From: Tachypleus tridentatus
Lineage: Eukaryota > Arthropoda > Merostomata > Xiphosura > Limulidae
Length of the DNA: 64,000 nucleotides
Assembly: GCF_004210375.1 (NCBI RefSeq)
Contig: NC_134830.1
Location: 48,923,094 to 48,987,093 of the forward strand
Direction: 5' to 3'
Positions 45,448 through 56,100 of this stretch are shown piece by piece. Positions within the stretch are counted from its first letter, which is position 1; the number at the start of each line of letters is the position of its first letter. The notes beneath the pieces are model-generated. The model made no database searches and was not told the origin of the DNA. It saw only the letters and a list, made by a program, of their open reading frames with translations. A program made the translations under genes and the position numbers.

Positions 45448-46190
45448 AAACACTAGAGTGTACACAGAAAAATACGGCTGTTTTGTAGTATGCACCTTAC
45501 GTGTTACCATACTGTAGTGTTTATCTTGTGATGGACTAGTACGTAACTCTGAACTGAGTTACATAGACGCGTGTTGTTGTCGAACCATTGTTGGAAGATG
45601 CTCTAGAAATTTGTAGAAAAATTTCTTTTTGCTAACAATCACAAAACCTAATTGGCTAGGTCAGAGATATCCCCCTCTAATTTTCATTCGACGGAAAACA
45701 TTTAGCAAACATTTAGTTTATATTTTACATCGTGTTCAATGGTATGACGTCTCGGACCTTGGACAATTCAATTCGTAACCCATTATACTAACGCGACCAC
45801 TCCGACATTAAGATAAGATTTAATAATATATAATTCAGTATTTACAGGTATATTGATAAGATAGACCATATAATCATATTACTTCGTTATATGGAAGGAA
45901 AACAAGCGAGTTAGTAAGTTCGACAGAGCCTTTGTTATATCCAGTTTTATTTGTGACTAATTCCGATTTTTTAATACTACAGAAACCAATGGACGTTGTT
46001 TGAACAAATAAGTAACTAACAAGTGACCACAAATTGATTTATATTTGTGCTTCAACGTTTCCCATGTCTAGTTTTGTTCCATATCTTTCGTTAGGTTGAC
46101 CCAAGAACTCTTAGTTACCACGGTTTGTAGAACAACTATATCATTGTCAGTCACACGTCACAGATCCATATAAATTATTCTGAATGGGAA
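45448..46190. other. Intronic sequence, nothing assigned
   Basis: No repeat or exon recognised. Confidence 0.4.
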
Positions 46191-46530
46191 TAGAAGCTAA
46201 TAAGAACTGTGTGTGGAATTCCGTTTGAACTTATTTATTATATTCGAACTTAATATAATTTAGATTAGAGGCTACCAACTACTGTTTATATACTTAGGTT
46301 AGAAGCTAATAAGGAATGTTTATATACTTAGAGTAGAGGCTAGTAAGATGTTGTTGTTTTGAATTAAGCACAAAGCTACACAATGTGCTATCTGTGCTCT
46401 GTCCACCACGGATATCGAAACCCGATTTTTAGAGTTGTAAGTCCGCAGACATACGCTGAGCCACTGGGGGGGGGGGCAGCTAGTAAGAACTGTTTATACA
46501 CTGAGATTAGAAGCTATTAGAAGCTATGGA
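46190..46530. repeat. Degenerate tandem repeat split by SINE-C
   Basis: TTAGAAGCTAATAAGAACTG, TTTATATACTTAGATTAGAG recur about five times with irregular spacing on both sides of the SINE at 46349. Confidence 0.65.
46349..46478 (-). mobile_element. SINE-C, best preserved copy, with duplication
   Basis: TTGTTGTTTTGAATTAAGCA, CAAAGCTACACAATGTGCTA, TCTGTGCTCTGTCCACCACG, GATATCGAAACCCGATTTTT, TTGTAAGTCCGCAGACATAC, GAGCCACTGGGGGG. Read on the minus strand the anticodon-like loop is CTTACAA (TAC). GCTAGTAAGA flanks it at 46339-46348 and 46479-46488. Confidence 0.9.
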
Positions 46531-47959
46531 ATAACTTTGAATGTAATGGTAACTGTTATGTTATTTAGATTTAAATCTTATAGCTGTTTATGGTTATAAA
46601 AGTTTAACCTAACTAGGACTTTGAATAAGGTTATATTGTTTGGGGATATACCTGTTCTACTTTACCGTAATATCTTTGAAAACGATAGTTTGTAAGTTTG
46701 ATATTACTTTTTTAAAATTACTTTTGAATGCCTTTCTTCTAAATGTAATATCTGGACATGTTCTTTGACATTTTCGCTCTATTAAGAAAAAGACATAGCA
46801 TAACAAGTTGTAATTGTAACGTCTATCTAGTTGCATACTTTTGTTTCATGACAAAGATTGTTTTAACACACCCACAAAATAGGTCGTCCATCAAGCTTGA
46901 AGTTCCCTTCACACGATACTGCAGATAAAATATAATTATCATACAAATGAAGAAAAACACAAAAAGAGTTGAGTGAACACTGCTCATAAGACGCAGTGGA
47001 GCAAGTCCACATCCTAAGATATGGTGTACTTTGATAGAATACATAGATCACTTCTGTGGGACGTGCTGGAACATATTTTCTCGGTTCCGCTTAATTCAAC
47101 TCACCATAGTTATTTAAAACTGTTCTTGCATTTCCACGAGTAGTAAGACAATAATAAGTCCTCTGATAGGCCAAGCATGTGATCAAGTTTTAGTTCCAAA
47201 ACACTTTCAAACTAGTCTTCTCTGTTCTCCAAGTGCAAGTGTTTTTACAACCACTAAGCCTAACTTGTAAACATGAAGAAATTTTGCGAAGGTACAATAT
47301 AGAAGATGTGTTATTACAACTGTTAATAGTAAACCTGGATTATGTATTTGAAATAATTAATTGTTAATAACGTAGTGTTCCTGTTTGCTAAATATGTGTA
47401 GATATCACATGACTTATTAGTTATAGAAGTATTGTTAGTAGTTACTAGTGTCCTAGTATTTAGGTGTCTGCGTAGGATCTTTTAATATTTGTCTTTTGTT
47501 GTTTGTGTCCAAGTCTTTATGTTTGTATGCGGGTTTTTAGGTGTTTATATTTAAAAAATCAAAGAGGTTCAGTAAGGACACTTTGTATATTTTATAGATA
47601 AGAAACACTGGTTTGTAATGATAGGTGATTGAATACACGACAACGTTTTATGAAAGAGTTATTTCACACCGTGATTAAAGGAACAATGGAGTTTCGCCGT
47701 TAAACACGGATTTCAAGAGCGGTTATCTCATTTCCGTTCCATACACGTTATCGATGGTACAATCAGATTTATCATTTCTAGTGTGGAACTAAAAAAGATC
47801 AGTTGCTCGGCAACCAACGTCACAATCGAACTTATGACGCCCATTGTGGAACAGAAAGAAATGTGTCACTTGGCAACAAGACAGTATCTAACCCAGTAAG
47901 ACAATTGAAGTTAAATGATGGTTTTGTTTACATAAATACTGAGAGCCAGTGGATAGAAA
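46531..47959. other. Intronic sequence, nothing assigned
   Basis: A diverged short duplication around 47770-47880 (TTGCTCGGCAACCAACGTCA / CACTTGGCAACAAGAC). Otherwise nothing; frames at 46823-47051 have no domain. Confidence 0.4.
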
Positions 47960-48430
47960 AATATTTAGGTTTAATCCTATAGTGTTCGTACTTCCTTCAT
48001 ACTTGGCCCGGCATGGTTAGGTGGTTAAGGCACTCGAGTCATAATCTGAGGGTCGAAGGTTCGAATCCCTGTCACACCAAATATGCTCGCCCTTTCAGCC
48101 TTGGGGTCTTTAATATGTGACGGTTTATCTCACTATTCGTTGGTAAAAGAGTAGCTCAAAGGTTGGTGGTAGGTGGTGATGACTAACTGCCTTCTCTTTA
48201 GTCTTACACTGCTAAATTAGGGATGGCCAGCGCAGATAACCCTCGTGTAGCTTTGCGCGAAATTCAAAACAAACAAAACCAGACTTTCTTACTTTAAAAT
48301 TTTTATTGATTTCACATGGATATGCTTCATATATTTAGGCTTAGTCATATAGTGTTCGTAAGAATGAGTTTATATCTTCTTCGCTTCGGTACTTTAAAAC
48401 GTTTGTTGATTACGTAGGTATATGTGCCAT
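47960..48430. repeat. About 120-bp degenerate repeat split by SINE-A
   Basis: TTTAGGTTTAATCCTATAGT / TTTAGGCTTAGTCATATAGT with GTTCGTA, and ACTTTAAAATTTTTATTGAT / ACTTTAAAACGTTTGTTGAT each occur twice in the same order. A SINE-A occupies the middle. Confidence 0.6.
48004..48280 (+). mobile_element. SINE-A, full length
   Basis: TGGCCCGGCATGGTTAGGTG, CGAGTCATAATCTGAGGG (loop CAT), AGGTTCGAATCCCTGTCAC; body complete; tail AAAACAAACAAAACC. Confidence 0.9.
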
Positions 48431-48715
48431 CTCGATATTCGTTAGCTTGGATTAGATTGTAGGAAATGTGTTTTTTTTCTTCAAATGTATGAAAAATGAC
48501 AATTTTGAAAACAATATTTGCTCAGAAGAACTTGTACAATCTATAAAGAAAATGGAAAATTTTCCAAGAGTTTCAAAAACTTCCCTTAATTGTAATATGT
48601 ACACTTAGAATATTTTATTGTTCAGTTTTTATTACAACCACCACGGACCTGAGTTCCTATCGAAATATTACAACCATCACAAACCTGTGGAAGTATAGCA
48701 ATGATGACGGCTGTG

Positions 48716-48841
48716 TGTCCCCCGCTAGTACAGCGGTAAGTCTATGGAGTTACAACGTTAAAATCGGGGGTTCGAGTCCCCTCGGTGGGCTCAGCATATA
48801 GCCCGATATGGCTTTGGTAAAAGAAAACACACACACACACT
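48716..48841 (+). mobile_element. SINE-B, full length with 9-bp duplication
   Basis: TGTCCCCCGCTAGTACAGCG, GAGTTACAACGTT, GGGGGTTCGAGTCCCCTCGG, TGGGCTCAGCATATAGCCCG, GGCTTTGGTAAAAG, then (CA)n. ACGGCTGTG is duplicated at 48707-48715 and 48842-48850. This copy defines both ends of the family. Confidence 0.95.
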
Positions 48842-48850
48842 ACGGCTGTG

Positions 48851-49692
48851 AATTCTTATGGACGCGTAATGAACACCATTACTGTAAATTCCTGAGTAAC
48901 CATAAGCTGCCGTCCTTGAATATGTCCTGATTTCTATCCGTTACGTACATACCATGTCGCTATATTACTTAAATTAAATATATATATAAAAGACAAACAG
49001 CATACTTTCGTTAAAAATCACGTGTTTCACCTGGAAAACACAGTAATTTACTTCGTAATTCACATGCAAAACCTGTTCGTTTAGTGTAGACAAAATTGTC
49101 ATTAAGTATATTAACCCACGGATTAACGGTACAGGATCGTAAAAATATACACTTAATATTTTCAGATCACTTAATTCTGTACATTTATACCCTTAACCCG
49201 ATTAATGGTGAACACTTTTTTTTTTTTTTTCGGGCGGGGAAGAGAGAAAGAGTCATTAGAATAAATACTTCACCTTTTTTACACTTCGTGTTAAGTTTGT
49301 CTAAAATACACTGTGGGTTTAGACGAAATCGTGATTTTTGTATTATTTTCAGCTATATTTGGTCATATTGTTGTTTTGTATTACTTTTAAAGTTCAGGTT
49401 TCAGATTTATAATTTAGTTGTATAAGCCCAAGCCGTCCAAACACATAATTTGCAACGCGAGTATTATTTCTTGTTTCCTGAGATTTCTATTCAGGTTTTC
49501 AGTACCACTGAGGAATACTGTTAACAAATGTTTTGGCGAAAACAAGTTTGCTTAAATTTCTAGTCTACCTTTTAAAAACGTTTTATGCAGTTGCTATGTA
49601 ATTATACAATGTTAACTTTCTAACTCATTATATTTACTGTTTCACTTCTAAAATGTTTTTACTTTTTCAAGTTATCGAGTTCATGGCATTAT
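48851..49692. other. Intronic sequence, nothing assigned
   Basis: A T-run near 49218-49231. The 109-codon frame 49096-49425 has low-complexity composition and no domain. Confidence 0.4.
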
Positions 49693-49701
49693 TATGAGCA
49701 C

Positions 49702-49957
49702 ATTTGTTTGTTTGTTTTTTAATTTCATGTAGCTTTGCGCGAAATTGAGCAGTGTAAGACTAGAGGGAAGGCAGCTAGTCATCACGACCCACAGCCAACT
49801 CTTGGTCTACCCTTTTGCCAACGAATAGTGGGATTGACCGTAACATTATAACGCCCCCACGGCTGAAAGGGCGAGCATATTTGGCGCGACGGGGATGCGA
49901 ACCCGCGACCCTCAGATTACGAGTCGAACACCTTAACGTACCTGGCCATGCCGGGCC
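49702..49957 (-). mobile_element. SINE-A with internal micro-inversion
   Basis: Reverse copy with head complement GGGATGCGAACCCGCGACCC, ...GGCCATGCCGGGCC. At 49728-49746 the tail segment TGTAGCTTTGCGCGAAATT is in the opposite orientation to the rest of the element, and the adjoining GAGGGCTATCTGCGCTAGCC part is missing. TATGAGCAC / TATGAGTAC flanks it (49693-49701, 49958-49966). Confidence 0.9.
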
Positions 49958-49966
49958 TATGAGTAC

Positions 49967-50588
49967 GTAATGTTAAGTTTATTTTATAGGACTCGATGGG
50001 TGTAATAACATGTAACATACTTCTTGTCTCCCACGCAGTACTTCCAATTAAAATAATTTTATTAGCTTAATGTGCAGTAAATATCTAGGTTATTGGTTTC
50101 CTACAACTTTCTTGAAGCATATCAACTTGGCCTTCTCAGAAAAAAACAGCGAAACAGTTTGGTTTCTAAAAGTAGGCTTAATGCATCTGTATTCTCCAAC
50201 GAAGTATTGTTTCTATTCTTTACTACGATTGACACGAGATAGGGCAGTATGTATTGTGTTCGTTATCGTCACAAAACGTTCGAGAAGAATAGAATAAAAT
50301 CTGAATAAATCATGTCCGAGTTAGACTGCATATCTCCTGAGTTAAAGTGTATTTATTTCAAGATTATTTGCTTTCCGTTTAACGTAGAATTGAAAACGTT
50401 TTCTTTCATGTTCATATTATTTAACTACAGTATTGAGTTGTACAAAAATATTTCCATATTCTACTCTTTCTCAAACTTGCACGAGTAAAAATTGTCACAA
50501 TACATTTTTTCATTACTGAAATTTTGAAGTATTCAGGATTTTATAATGTTAATAAAAACATGTTACACAAATAAACAATTTTTGGAAA
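49967..50588. other. Intronic sequence, nothing assigned
   Basis: No repeat or exon recognised. Confidence 0.4.
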
Positions 50589-50855
50589 TGTTTTGTTTTT
50601 TGAACGTCGCACACAGATACACGAGGGCCATCTGCGCTAGCCGTCCCTAATTTAGCAGTGTAAAACTAGAGAGAGGGCAGCTAGTCACCACTGCCAACTC
50701 TTGGGCTACTCTTTTACCAACGAATAATGGGATTTACTGTCACTTTATAACGCCTCCACGGCTAAAAGAGTGAGCATGTTTGGTGTGAGGGGGATTTGAA
50801 CCCATGGCCCTGAGACTACGAGCCGATTGCTTTAACCACTTGGTTCTGCCGAACC
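50589..50855 (-). mobile_element. SINE-A, diverged
   Basis: Tail TTTTGTTTTTTGAACGTCGC; body GCCATCTGCGCTAGCCGTCC; head complement GGGATTTGAACCCATGGCCC, ...CACTTGGTTCTGCCGAACC. Confidence 0.85.
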
Positions 50856-51291
50856 TTGAAAATGTTTTTCATTACTCCTAGTACTAATTATAAAATCACA
50901 TGGAAAATAACACTAAATAAAATCAAAACCTCAGTTGTTTTTGTTTAGAAGGTAAGAACGTTGATGAGGATAACACTAGATAATGTAAAACAAAAAACTG
51001 AATATCATCCTACAGGAAACTTATTATTTTTCATGCAATTTCTAAAAGATTAAACTAAAATATATTTAATTTCATGTCTAGAATACTTGCGAGTTATAGG
51101 TGAGGCCAACAGCTACGCCAAGGTAAGTTCCATTCAGTGTAGACTAAATTTCAAACTCAACATAAGACCATTTCTTATTCTTATAAATCGTTGTTTGCTT
51201 ATGCATTATTATATTGGCTTAATGTGTTTCCTTACTCAAGTAAAAATTCAGTATTTTTTAAATACGAAACGTACAGATGTCATTTTAAGCT

Positions 51292-51567
51292 GGCCTGGCA
51301 TGGCCTAGCGCGTTAAGGCGTGCGATTCGTAATCTGAGGGTCGCAGGTTCGCGCCCGAGTCGCGCCAAAACATGCTCGCCCTCGCAGCCGTGGGGGCGTT
51401 ATAATGTGACGGTCAATCCCACTATTCGTTGGTAAAAGAGTAGCCCAAGAGTTGGCGGTGGGTGGTGATGACTAGCTGCCTTCCCTCTGGTCTTACACTG
51501 CTAAATTAGGGACGGCTAGCACAGATAGCCCTCGAGTTGCTTTGTGAGAAATTCCAAAACAAACAAA
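51292..51567 (+). mobile_element. SINE-A, full length with 11-bp duplication
   Basis: GGCCTGGCATGGCCTAGCGC, CGATTCGTAATCTGAGGG, GCAGGTTCGCGCCCGAGTCG; body complete; tail AAAACAAACAAA. CATTTTAAGCT is duplicated at 51281-51291 and 51568-51578. Confidence 0.95.
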
Positions 51568-51779
51568 CATTTTAAGCTATAGGAGTCTAGATTTTCGCGT
51601 GTTTAATATATATTTTTTCAGTTTTCCATTTGCATTTCACCACAAATTCTCTTTTAAATTAAGCATAAAGAGTTATGCTGAAATTAAAACGAATAATAAT
51701 AAAAGTATTACATTTCTTTTTAATTTTTGTATCAAACACAGGAATGCAGCACATGGTCTACGTGCGTCTATGAGTTAGT

Positions 51780-52185
51780 GTTCACCACCGAAAGTGACGG
51801 AGGTTATACTTTCATTTCTGTATATGAGTGTGTGTTTTTCAGCAAGATTTCTGTAAGATGACTGAAGGGATTTGGACTAAAGTTGTTATACATTTGAAAT
51901 ATAATCCAAAGTAGAAGTGATTAGTTTTTGGGGTGTAAAGGTCACAACAACTTTTCGAAAATCCAAAAAAAATGACAATCTGTTAATATGGGTACCAATT
52001 ATTCACAAAATGTTTGCTCTATGATTCAGTCAAAAATGATTGGATTTTAATAAAACTTGGTGAACATTTGCAGAATGTGATTTTTCATTGCTCTGCCTAA
52101 AATGATTTGGTGTCCGTTGAAAACGACGGACATACGAACAGATTTTTGTGTCCTTTTTTTTTGACGACCGAATGCGTAGCGGAGA
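51780..52185. mobile_element. MITE-like dispersed repeat, copy 2
   Basis: Diverged relative of 40255-40638: TTTTTCAGCAAGATTTCTGT, GAAGGGATTTGGACTAAAGT, CAGTCAAAAATGATTGGATT, TTGGTGTCCGTTGAAAACGA, GCGTAGCGGAGAAT. The left terminus is worn (CACCACCGAAAGTGACGGAG) and no target duplication is legible. Confidence 0.75.
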
Positions 52186-52608
52186 ATAGGAATATGCTAT
52201 ACCTACTGCTTCTCTAGTATAGAATTGCTTTTATTTTAGGTAATCCAAATGATACAGACCAACATATAATCTACTGGACAAGCGATATTGACGAAATAAA
52301 AATGTGCTACCATGCAACTTGTGACCTGTTTTCAAAGGAAATAGCGGAAGTTCATCACTTGTTCTCATAGTTACAAACTTTCAAACGTTCCGCTGTGTAT
52401 GAAGTTACAATGGTTAAGAAGCAGATAATGGTATAATTTGTCACGTATTTGGGACCTAATTCCATTGCAATTTTCAACAACTGAAAATAAGTCGTATGAA
52501 AGGTAAACAATTTAACTCCTCACGTACCACTAATTTAATTCCACACGTCAAGGGTTGCGACCAACAAAACTTTAAAAACCGTTAAAGTTAAATTACGTAC
52601 CTTTCCTT
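52186..52608. other. Intronic sequence, nothing assigned
   Basis: TTTTATTTTAG at about 52227-52238 followed by a 43-codon open stretch looks like an acceptor plus exon, but phase and a matching donor are lacking. Confidence 0.35.
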
Positions 52609-52820
52609 GATGAAAAGAAACCCACTTGAAATAAAAATGTATCTCAGAATGGCTGGTATGGGTATTAACACTTTTATTGATAAGGAGAGAACAACATTTC
52701 GACCTTCTTATGAAATCTTCAAGTTAAGAAAGGTTAACCTGAAGATGACCTACGAAGATTGAAACGTTTTTCTCTGCGTATCAATAAAAGTGTTAATACC
52801 CATACCAGCCGCTCTAAGTA
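52609..52820 (+). mobile_element. Fold-back element (arm type A), most complete palindrome
   Basis: Left end GATGAAAAGAAACCCACTTG, arm GGCTGGTATGGGTATTAACA, CTTTTATTGATAAGGAGAG, then CATTTCGACCTTCTTATGAA up to an apex near 52735. The right half mirrors it: AACCTGAAGATGACCTACGA, AGATTGAAACG, CAATAAAAGTGTTAATACCC, ATACCAGCC. The whole 212-bp element folds back. No clear target duplication. The right half holds CTGAAGA (52739-52745) and GAAAC (52761-52765) at hammerhead-like spacing. Confidence 0.85.
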
Positions 52821-52937
52821 CGTTTTATTCTGAAGAATAACAAAATGCCTTATTGTGAACTTCAAAAGAGAAAATCAGAATTAGTTCCACAATAACTGAT
52901 TGTTTTTTATTATAGAAATGTCTATCAAGAAACGTTC

Positions 52938-53050
52938 GATTTGGTTGTTATTAAGTAGATAGCTTTACAATGTGCTGTACCCACCATGGGTGTCGAAATC
53001 CGACTTTTAGCGTCATAAACGTGAAACTTACCGTTGAACCACTAGGGGCG
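52938..53050 (-). mobile_element. SINE-C
   Basis: TTGGTTGTTATTAAGTAGAT, AGCTTTACAATGTGCTGTAC, CCACCATGGGTGTCGAAATC, CGTCATAAACGTGAAACTTA, TTGAACCACTAGGGGCG. Confidence 0.8.
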
Positions 53051-53079
53051 CACAAGAAGGAAGAAGAATGATGTTCGAG

Positions 53080-53197
53080 TGTGCGTGTTTTTCGTATAGC
53101 AAAGCCACATTAGGCTATCTGCTAAGTCCACCGCGGAAATCGAATCCATGATTTTGGTGTTGTATATCCGTAGACTTACCGCTGTACCAGCAGGGGA
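53080..53197 (-). mobile_element. SINE-B
   Basis: TGTGCGTGTTTTTCGTATAG, CAAAGCCACATTAGGCTATC, CCACCGCGGAAATCGAATCC, TTGTATATCCGTAGACTTAC, TGTACCAGCAGGGGA. Flanks ATGTTCGA and ATGCTCGA suggest an 8-bp duplication with one change. Confidence 0.85.
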
Positions 53198-53721
53198 CAA
53201 TAATGCTCGAAAATCAACTTTCTATCATTCTCTTCAGACATCTTGAAGTCTTTTGGCTCAGCAGTGAGCTCGAAGATTTCTAACCCTAAACTTTGGGGTT
53301 TTATCCCTGAGACAGCGGGAAGATTCAGTGCAGAGAGCCTAGTAAACTGCTTGTGCTTAATACAAAAATCACTTGACAACAGTTATATATTTGGAATTAA
53401 TGAAACTCAAGCTTTTGACAAAATATATTAAATTCCTAATAATTATTGTATAGCGAAAGAAGTTGTACCCCACATGTGTAAATACATTAAAACAACAAAG
53501 AAATAACTTCCTTTGTAGTTGTGTGATTTTTTTAAGTACCATTTTTAGTGGAATAAGACGAATCACCTAAGCAAATGATAATCAGTTTTCATACGGGTCA
53601 CCTGTATCCAACTTCCTTTTATTGTGAGCAAAAAAAAAAATAAAAAAATAAAGTTACAGTCTTAAAGTCAATATAGTGATTTTGTGTTAATGTACAATTA
53701 ACGAAATTTAATTGTTTTGAT
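53198..53721. other. Intronic sequence, nothing assigned
   Basis: An A-rich run near 53630-53651. Frames at 53176-53566 have no domain. Confidence 0.4.
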
Positions 53722-53976
53722 GTCGTTTGAATTTCGCGCAAAGCTACACGAGGGATATCTGCCTTAGCCGTTCCTAATTTAGCAGTGTAATACTAGAGGG
53801 AAGGCAGCTATTCATCACCACTTGGGTTACTCTTTTACCAACGAATACTGGGATTCACCGTCACATTATAACGCCCCCGCCATTGAAAGGGCGAGCATGT
53901 TTGGTATCACGGGGATTCGAACCCATGATCCTCGGATTACGAGTCGAGGTGCTTTAACCACCTGGCCATGCCAGGC
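53722..53976 (-). mobile_element. SINE-A
   Basis: Tail GTCGTTTGAATTTCGCGCAA; body with a small deletion after CAGCTATTCATCACCA; head complement GGGGATTCGAACCCATGATC, TTACGAGTCGAGG, ...GGCCATGCCAGG. Confidence 0.9.
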
Positions 53977-54027
53977 TCGTTTAATATCTTAATAGGGAGA
54001 CAGTTTAATATATATTTTGTTAGTTTG

Positions 54028-54132
54028 TTGTTTCTTATCAAGCACAAAGCTAGCTACATCAAAGGCTATCTGCTCAGCCTACCACAGGTATCAAAACCCG
54101 GTTTCTAGCAGTATAAGTCCGCAGACATAACA
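54028..54132 (-). mobile_element. SINE-C
   Basis: TTGTTTCTTATCAAGCACAA, AAAGGCTATCTGCTCAGCCT, ACCACAGGTATCAAAACCCG, AGTATAAGTCCGCAGACATA. Confidence 0.85.
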
Positions 54133-54844
54133 CAGGTGTAGGAGCTGTTTAGCGTTTGGTTGTATTTTAATTAACACAAAGTAAAATAAACGCTTTCATC
54201 TGGTGAGACTGTTTGTATTATGTTAAGATATTGATTAACACAAGACAGAGCAGTCAGTAGTGTACGTTACTTGTCACTCTCCCCTAAGCAAAATTTCAAT
54301 CTAGGCCTCCCCATTTGTTTTACATCTCACGTGATAAACGAGATGGGTATAATTATATTTGCAAGGGGTGATAATTTCTCTCTCATCAGGATTTAGGTAT
54401 TAATAACCGGATGATCAGGTTCTTACTGACCTCTTCCATCCTACTGTACGCTGAGGCACAGCTTCTGTTAAATGTATTTATAAATACTACATGAAGGTCA
54501 GAAAAAACACACTTGCCCCGACTCCTCTCAGGACAATGTCCATGTATAATTTACATATACGTTCGTGTAGAGATACTAGTTATCACAAACAGTTCTATAA
54601 TACCTTATACTTTCAAAAGTTATAATAGGCTTAAATTAGGAATATTTACATAAATACTCTACAATATTTTAAATTAAGTCCATAAGTATTGTAGGGTTTT
54701 GTCTAGTAGTTAGGTGGCCTTTTTTTATTTCTTATAAATTTATATATTCACTGGAAAAGGTACTTAGGACTGTCTTCATCATGTAAGCTGTATGTGTTTA
54801 GTTCACATAATAAATCATTTTTTCTTCAATTTTTCTCGAAGTAA
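54133..54844. other. Intronic sequence, nothing assigned
   Basis: Possibly the 3' flank of the reverse-transcriptase remnant on the minus strand. No poly-A or repeat end is recognised. Confidence 0.4.
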
Positions 54845-55551
54845 TTTAGTGTGCTATGTAGGAGTTTATCTATTACTATTTCTAGGTTTGAATATTTGTG
54901 CGTGGAATCAGAGGATGCTGTTCTGTGTACTTTGTATGCTGTTGTAAGTTGTGCGTTTTGTGTTGTTTATAATAGTTCTGGTGTTACGTTTACCTATATT
55001 GGGACTGCAGAGTCAATTACGGGTAGTATGTATGTTTTGAAAATTTTTAATATGTTGTCGACTGTTACTCCACTGTTTTTACTAGTTAGACTCCTAGCAT
55101 ATTTTGTTTCTTACCATATTTTGGTTCTAATATTATTTATGTGGTTTCTCCATGTTACTTATGAGTCGTACGTTAATCCTAGAAAGTTGGGGGATGTAAC
55201 GGTTTGAAGAAGTATTCCATTTATATTCAGCTTTTGTTGGGTTTTTGTGTTTGGTTAATTTTGTGAAAACCGCTTGTTCAGTTTTTGGTATGTTGATTTT
55301 GATTTTATATTTTTTACAGTATTCACTTATTTTGTTTAATTGGGGTTTTATATTTGTAGCTGCTATTGATGGTGTGGGGGCACTTTTACAGACTGCTACA
55401 TCATCAGCGAACTGTGAGTAACATCCATGATTTGGATCATTCAGAGACATATTGTTAGCACACATGATGAAGAGGATAGAGCTAATCACCCCTCCCTGGT
55501 GTTACGTTTACCCATATTGGGACTGCAGAGTCAATTACGGGTAGTATGTAC
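54845..55551 (-). pseudogene. Non-LTR retrotransposon reverse transcriptase, broken
   Basis: Minus strand. The frame 55498-55133 starts QGGVISSILFIMC (the RT motif usually QG.VLSP.LF), then YSQFADDVAVCKS, where FADD is the catalytic motif, and KKYKIKINIPKTEQAVFT, typical of the Jockey/CR1 group of LINE polymerases. After HK a stop intervenes. The downstream part continues in another frame with ILKIFKTYILPVIDSAVPI, matching the post-polymerase region, again with stops. The 5' side is cut at about 55501 by a second copy of the YILPVIDSAVPI-coding segment, joined directly to the QGG motif. Dead, antisense to the candidate host gene, no endonuclease domain present. Clade call is from motif memory. 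Confidence 0.8.
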
Positions 55552-56092
55552 TGATAATTTCGTAGCAAGTTAATTCAACTTGTTTAAAATAACCGAGTTC
55601 CGCTGTGGGGTTCTAAGGCCCCTTTAATGATTCACAATGGCTCCAATGCACCAATCAAGCTTTTCCATCATCTTAATCCACGGGATCCGTATCCGAAAAC
55701 AAATACAAACTGCTAAGACGCCCGCGCGTGAGAATGTGTACTAAGTTTGGTTTCTGTTAGTTTTTGAATAGAAGTATAAACGCAGTTTCAAAAGTGGCGC
55801 CCCCTAGGATACAGATAGGACAGGACCACAAAATTCAATACCAAACTCAAGTTCAGCGAACTCACTCCAAAATTCCATATTATACCTTAGTGACCTTCGC
55901 TTCTGTTGGTACCTCAAAGAATTATGGGTAAGAACACACTCTAAGCCTCCCCGAATTTCTAGGCCAAGTCTAATCCTTATATTTGAGAAATTGTGTTAGT
56001 ATTTCGTGGACGAAGAAATTCATAAATACACACGTAAGTTATTACAACATGTTTTGAGATGGGTAGAAAAATTCTAAAGAAATCCAGAAAAG
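55552..56092. other. Intronic sequence, possibly old repeat
   Basis: Less AT-rich (GACGCCCGCGCGTGAGAATG, AAAAGTGGCGCCCCCTAGGA). It may be transposon debris; I cannot place it. Confidence 0.35.
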
Positions 56093-56100
56093 GTTTGAAG

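Noticed and set aside
51080..51120. Micro-exon between TCTAG and AAG/GTAAGT
   Set aside because: It has a good donor, but joining it to the exon at 36752 ends in phase 0, which puts a stop into the exon at 62291. No other compatible partner found.
52239..52370. Exon after TTTTATTTTAG with a 43-codon open stretch
   Set aside because: Ends at a stop in the only open frame, and its phase does not fit the preceding candidate exons; no recognisable domain.
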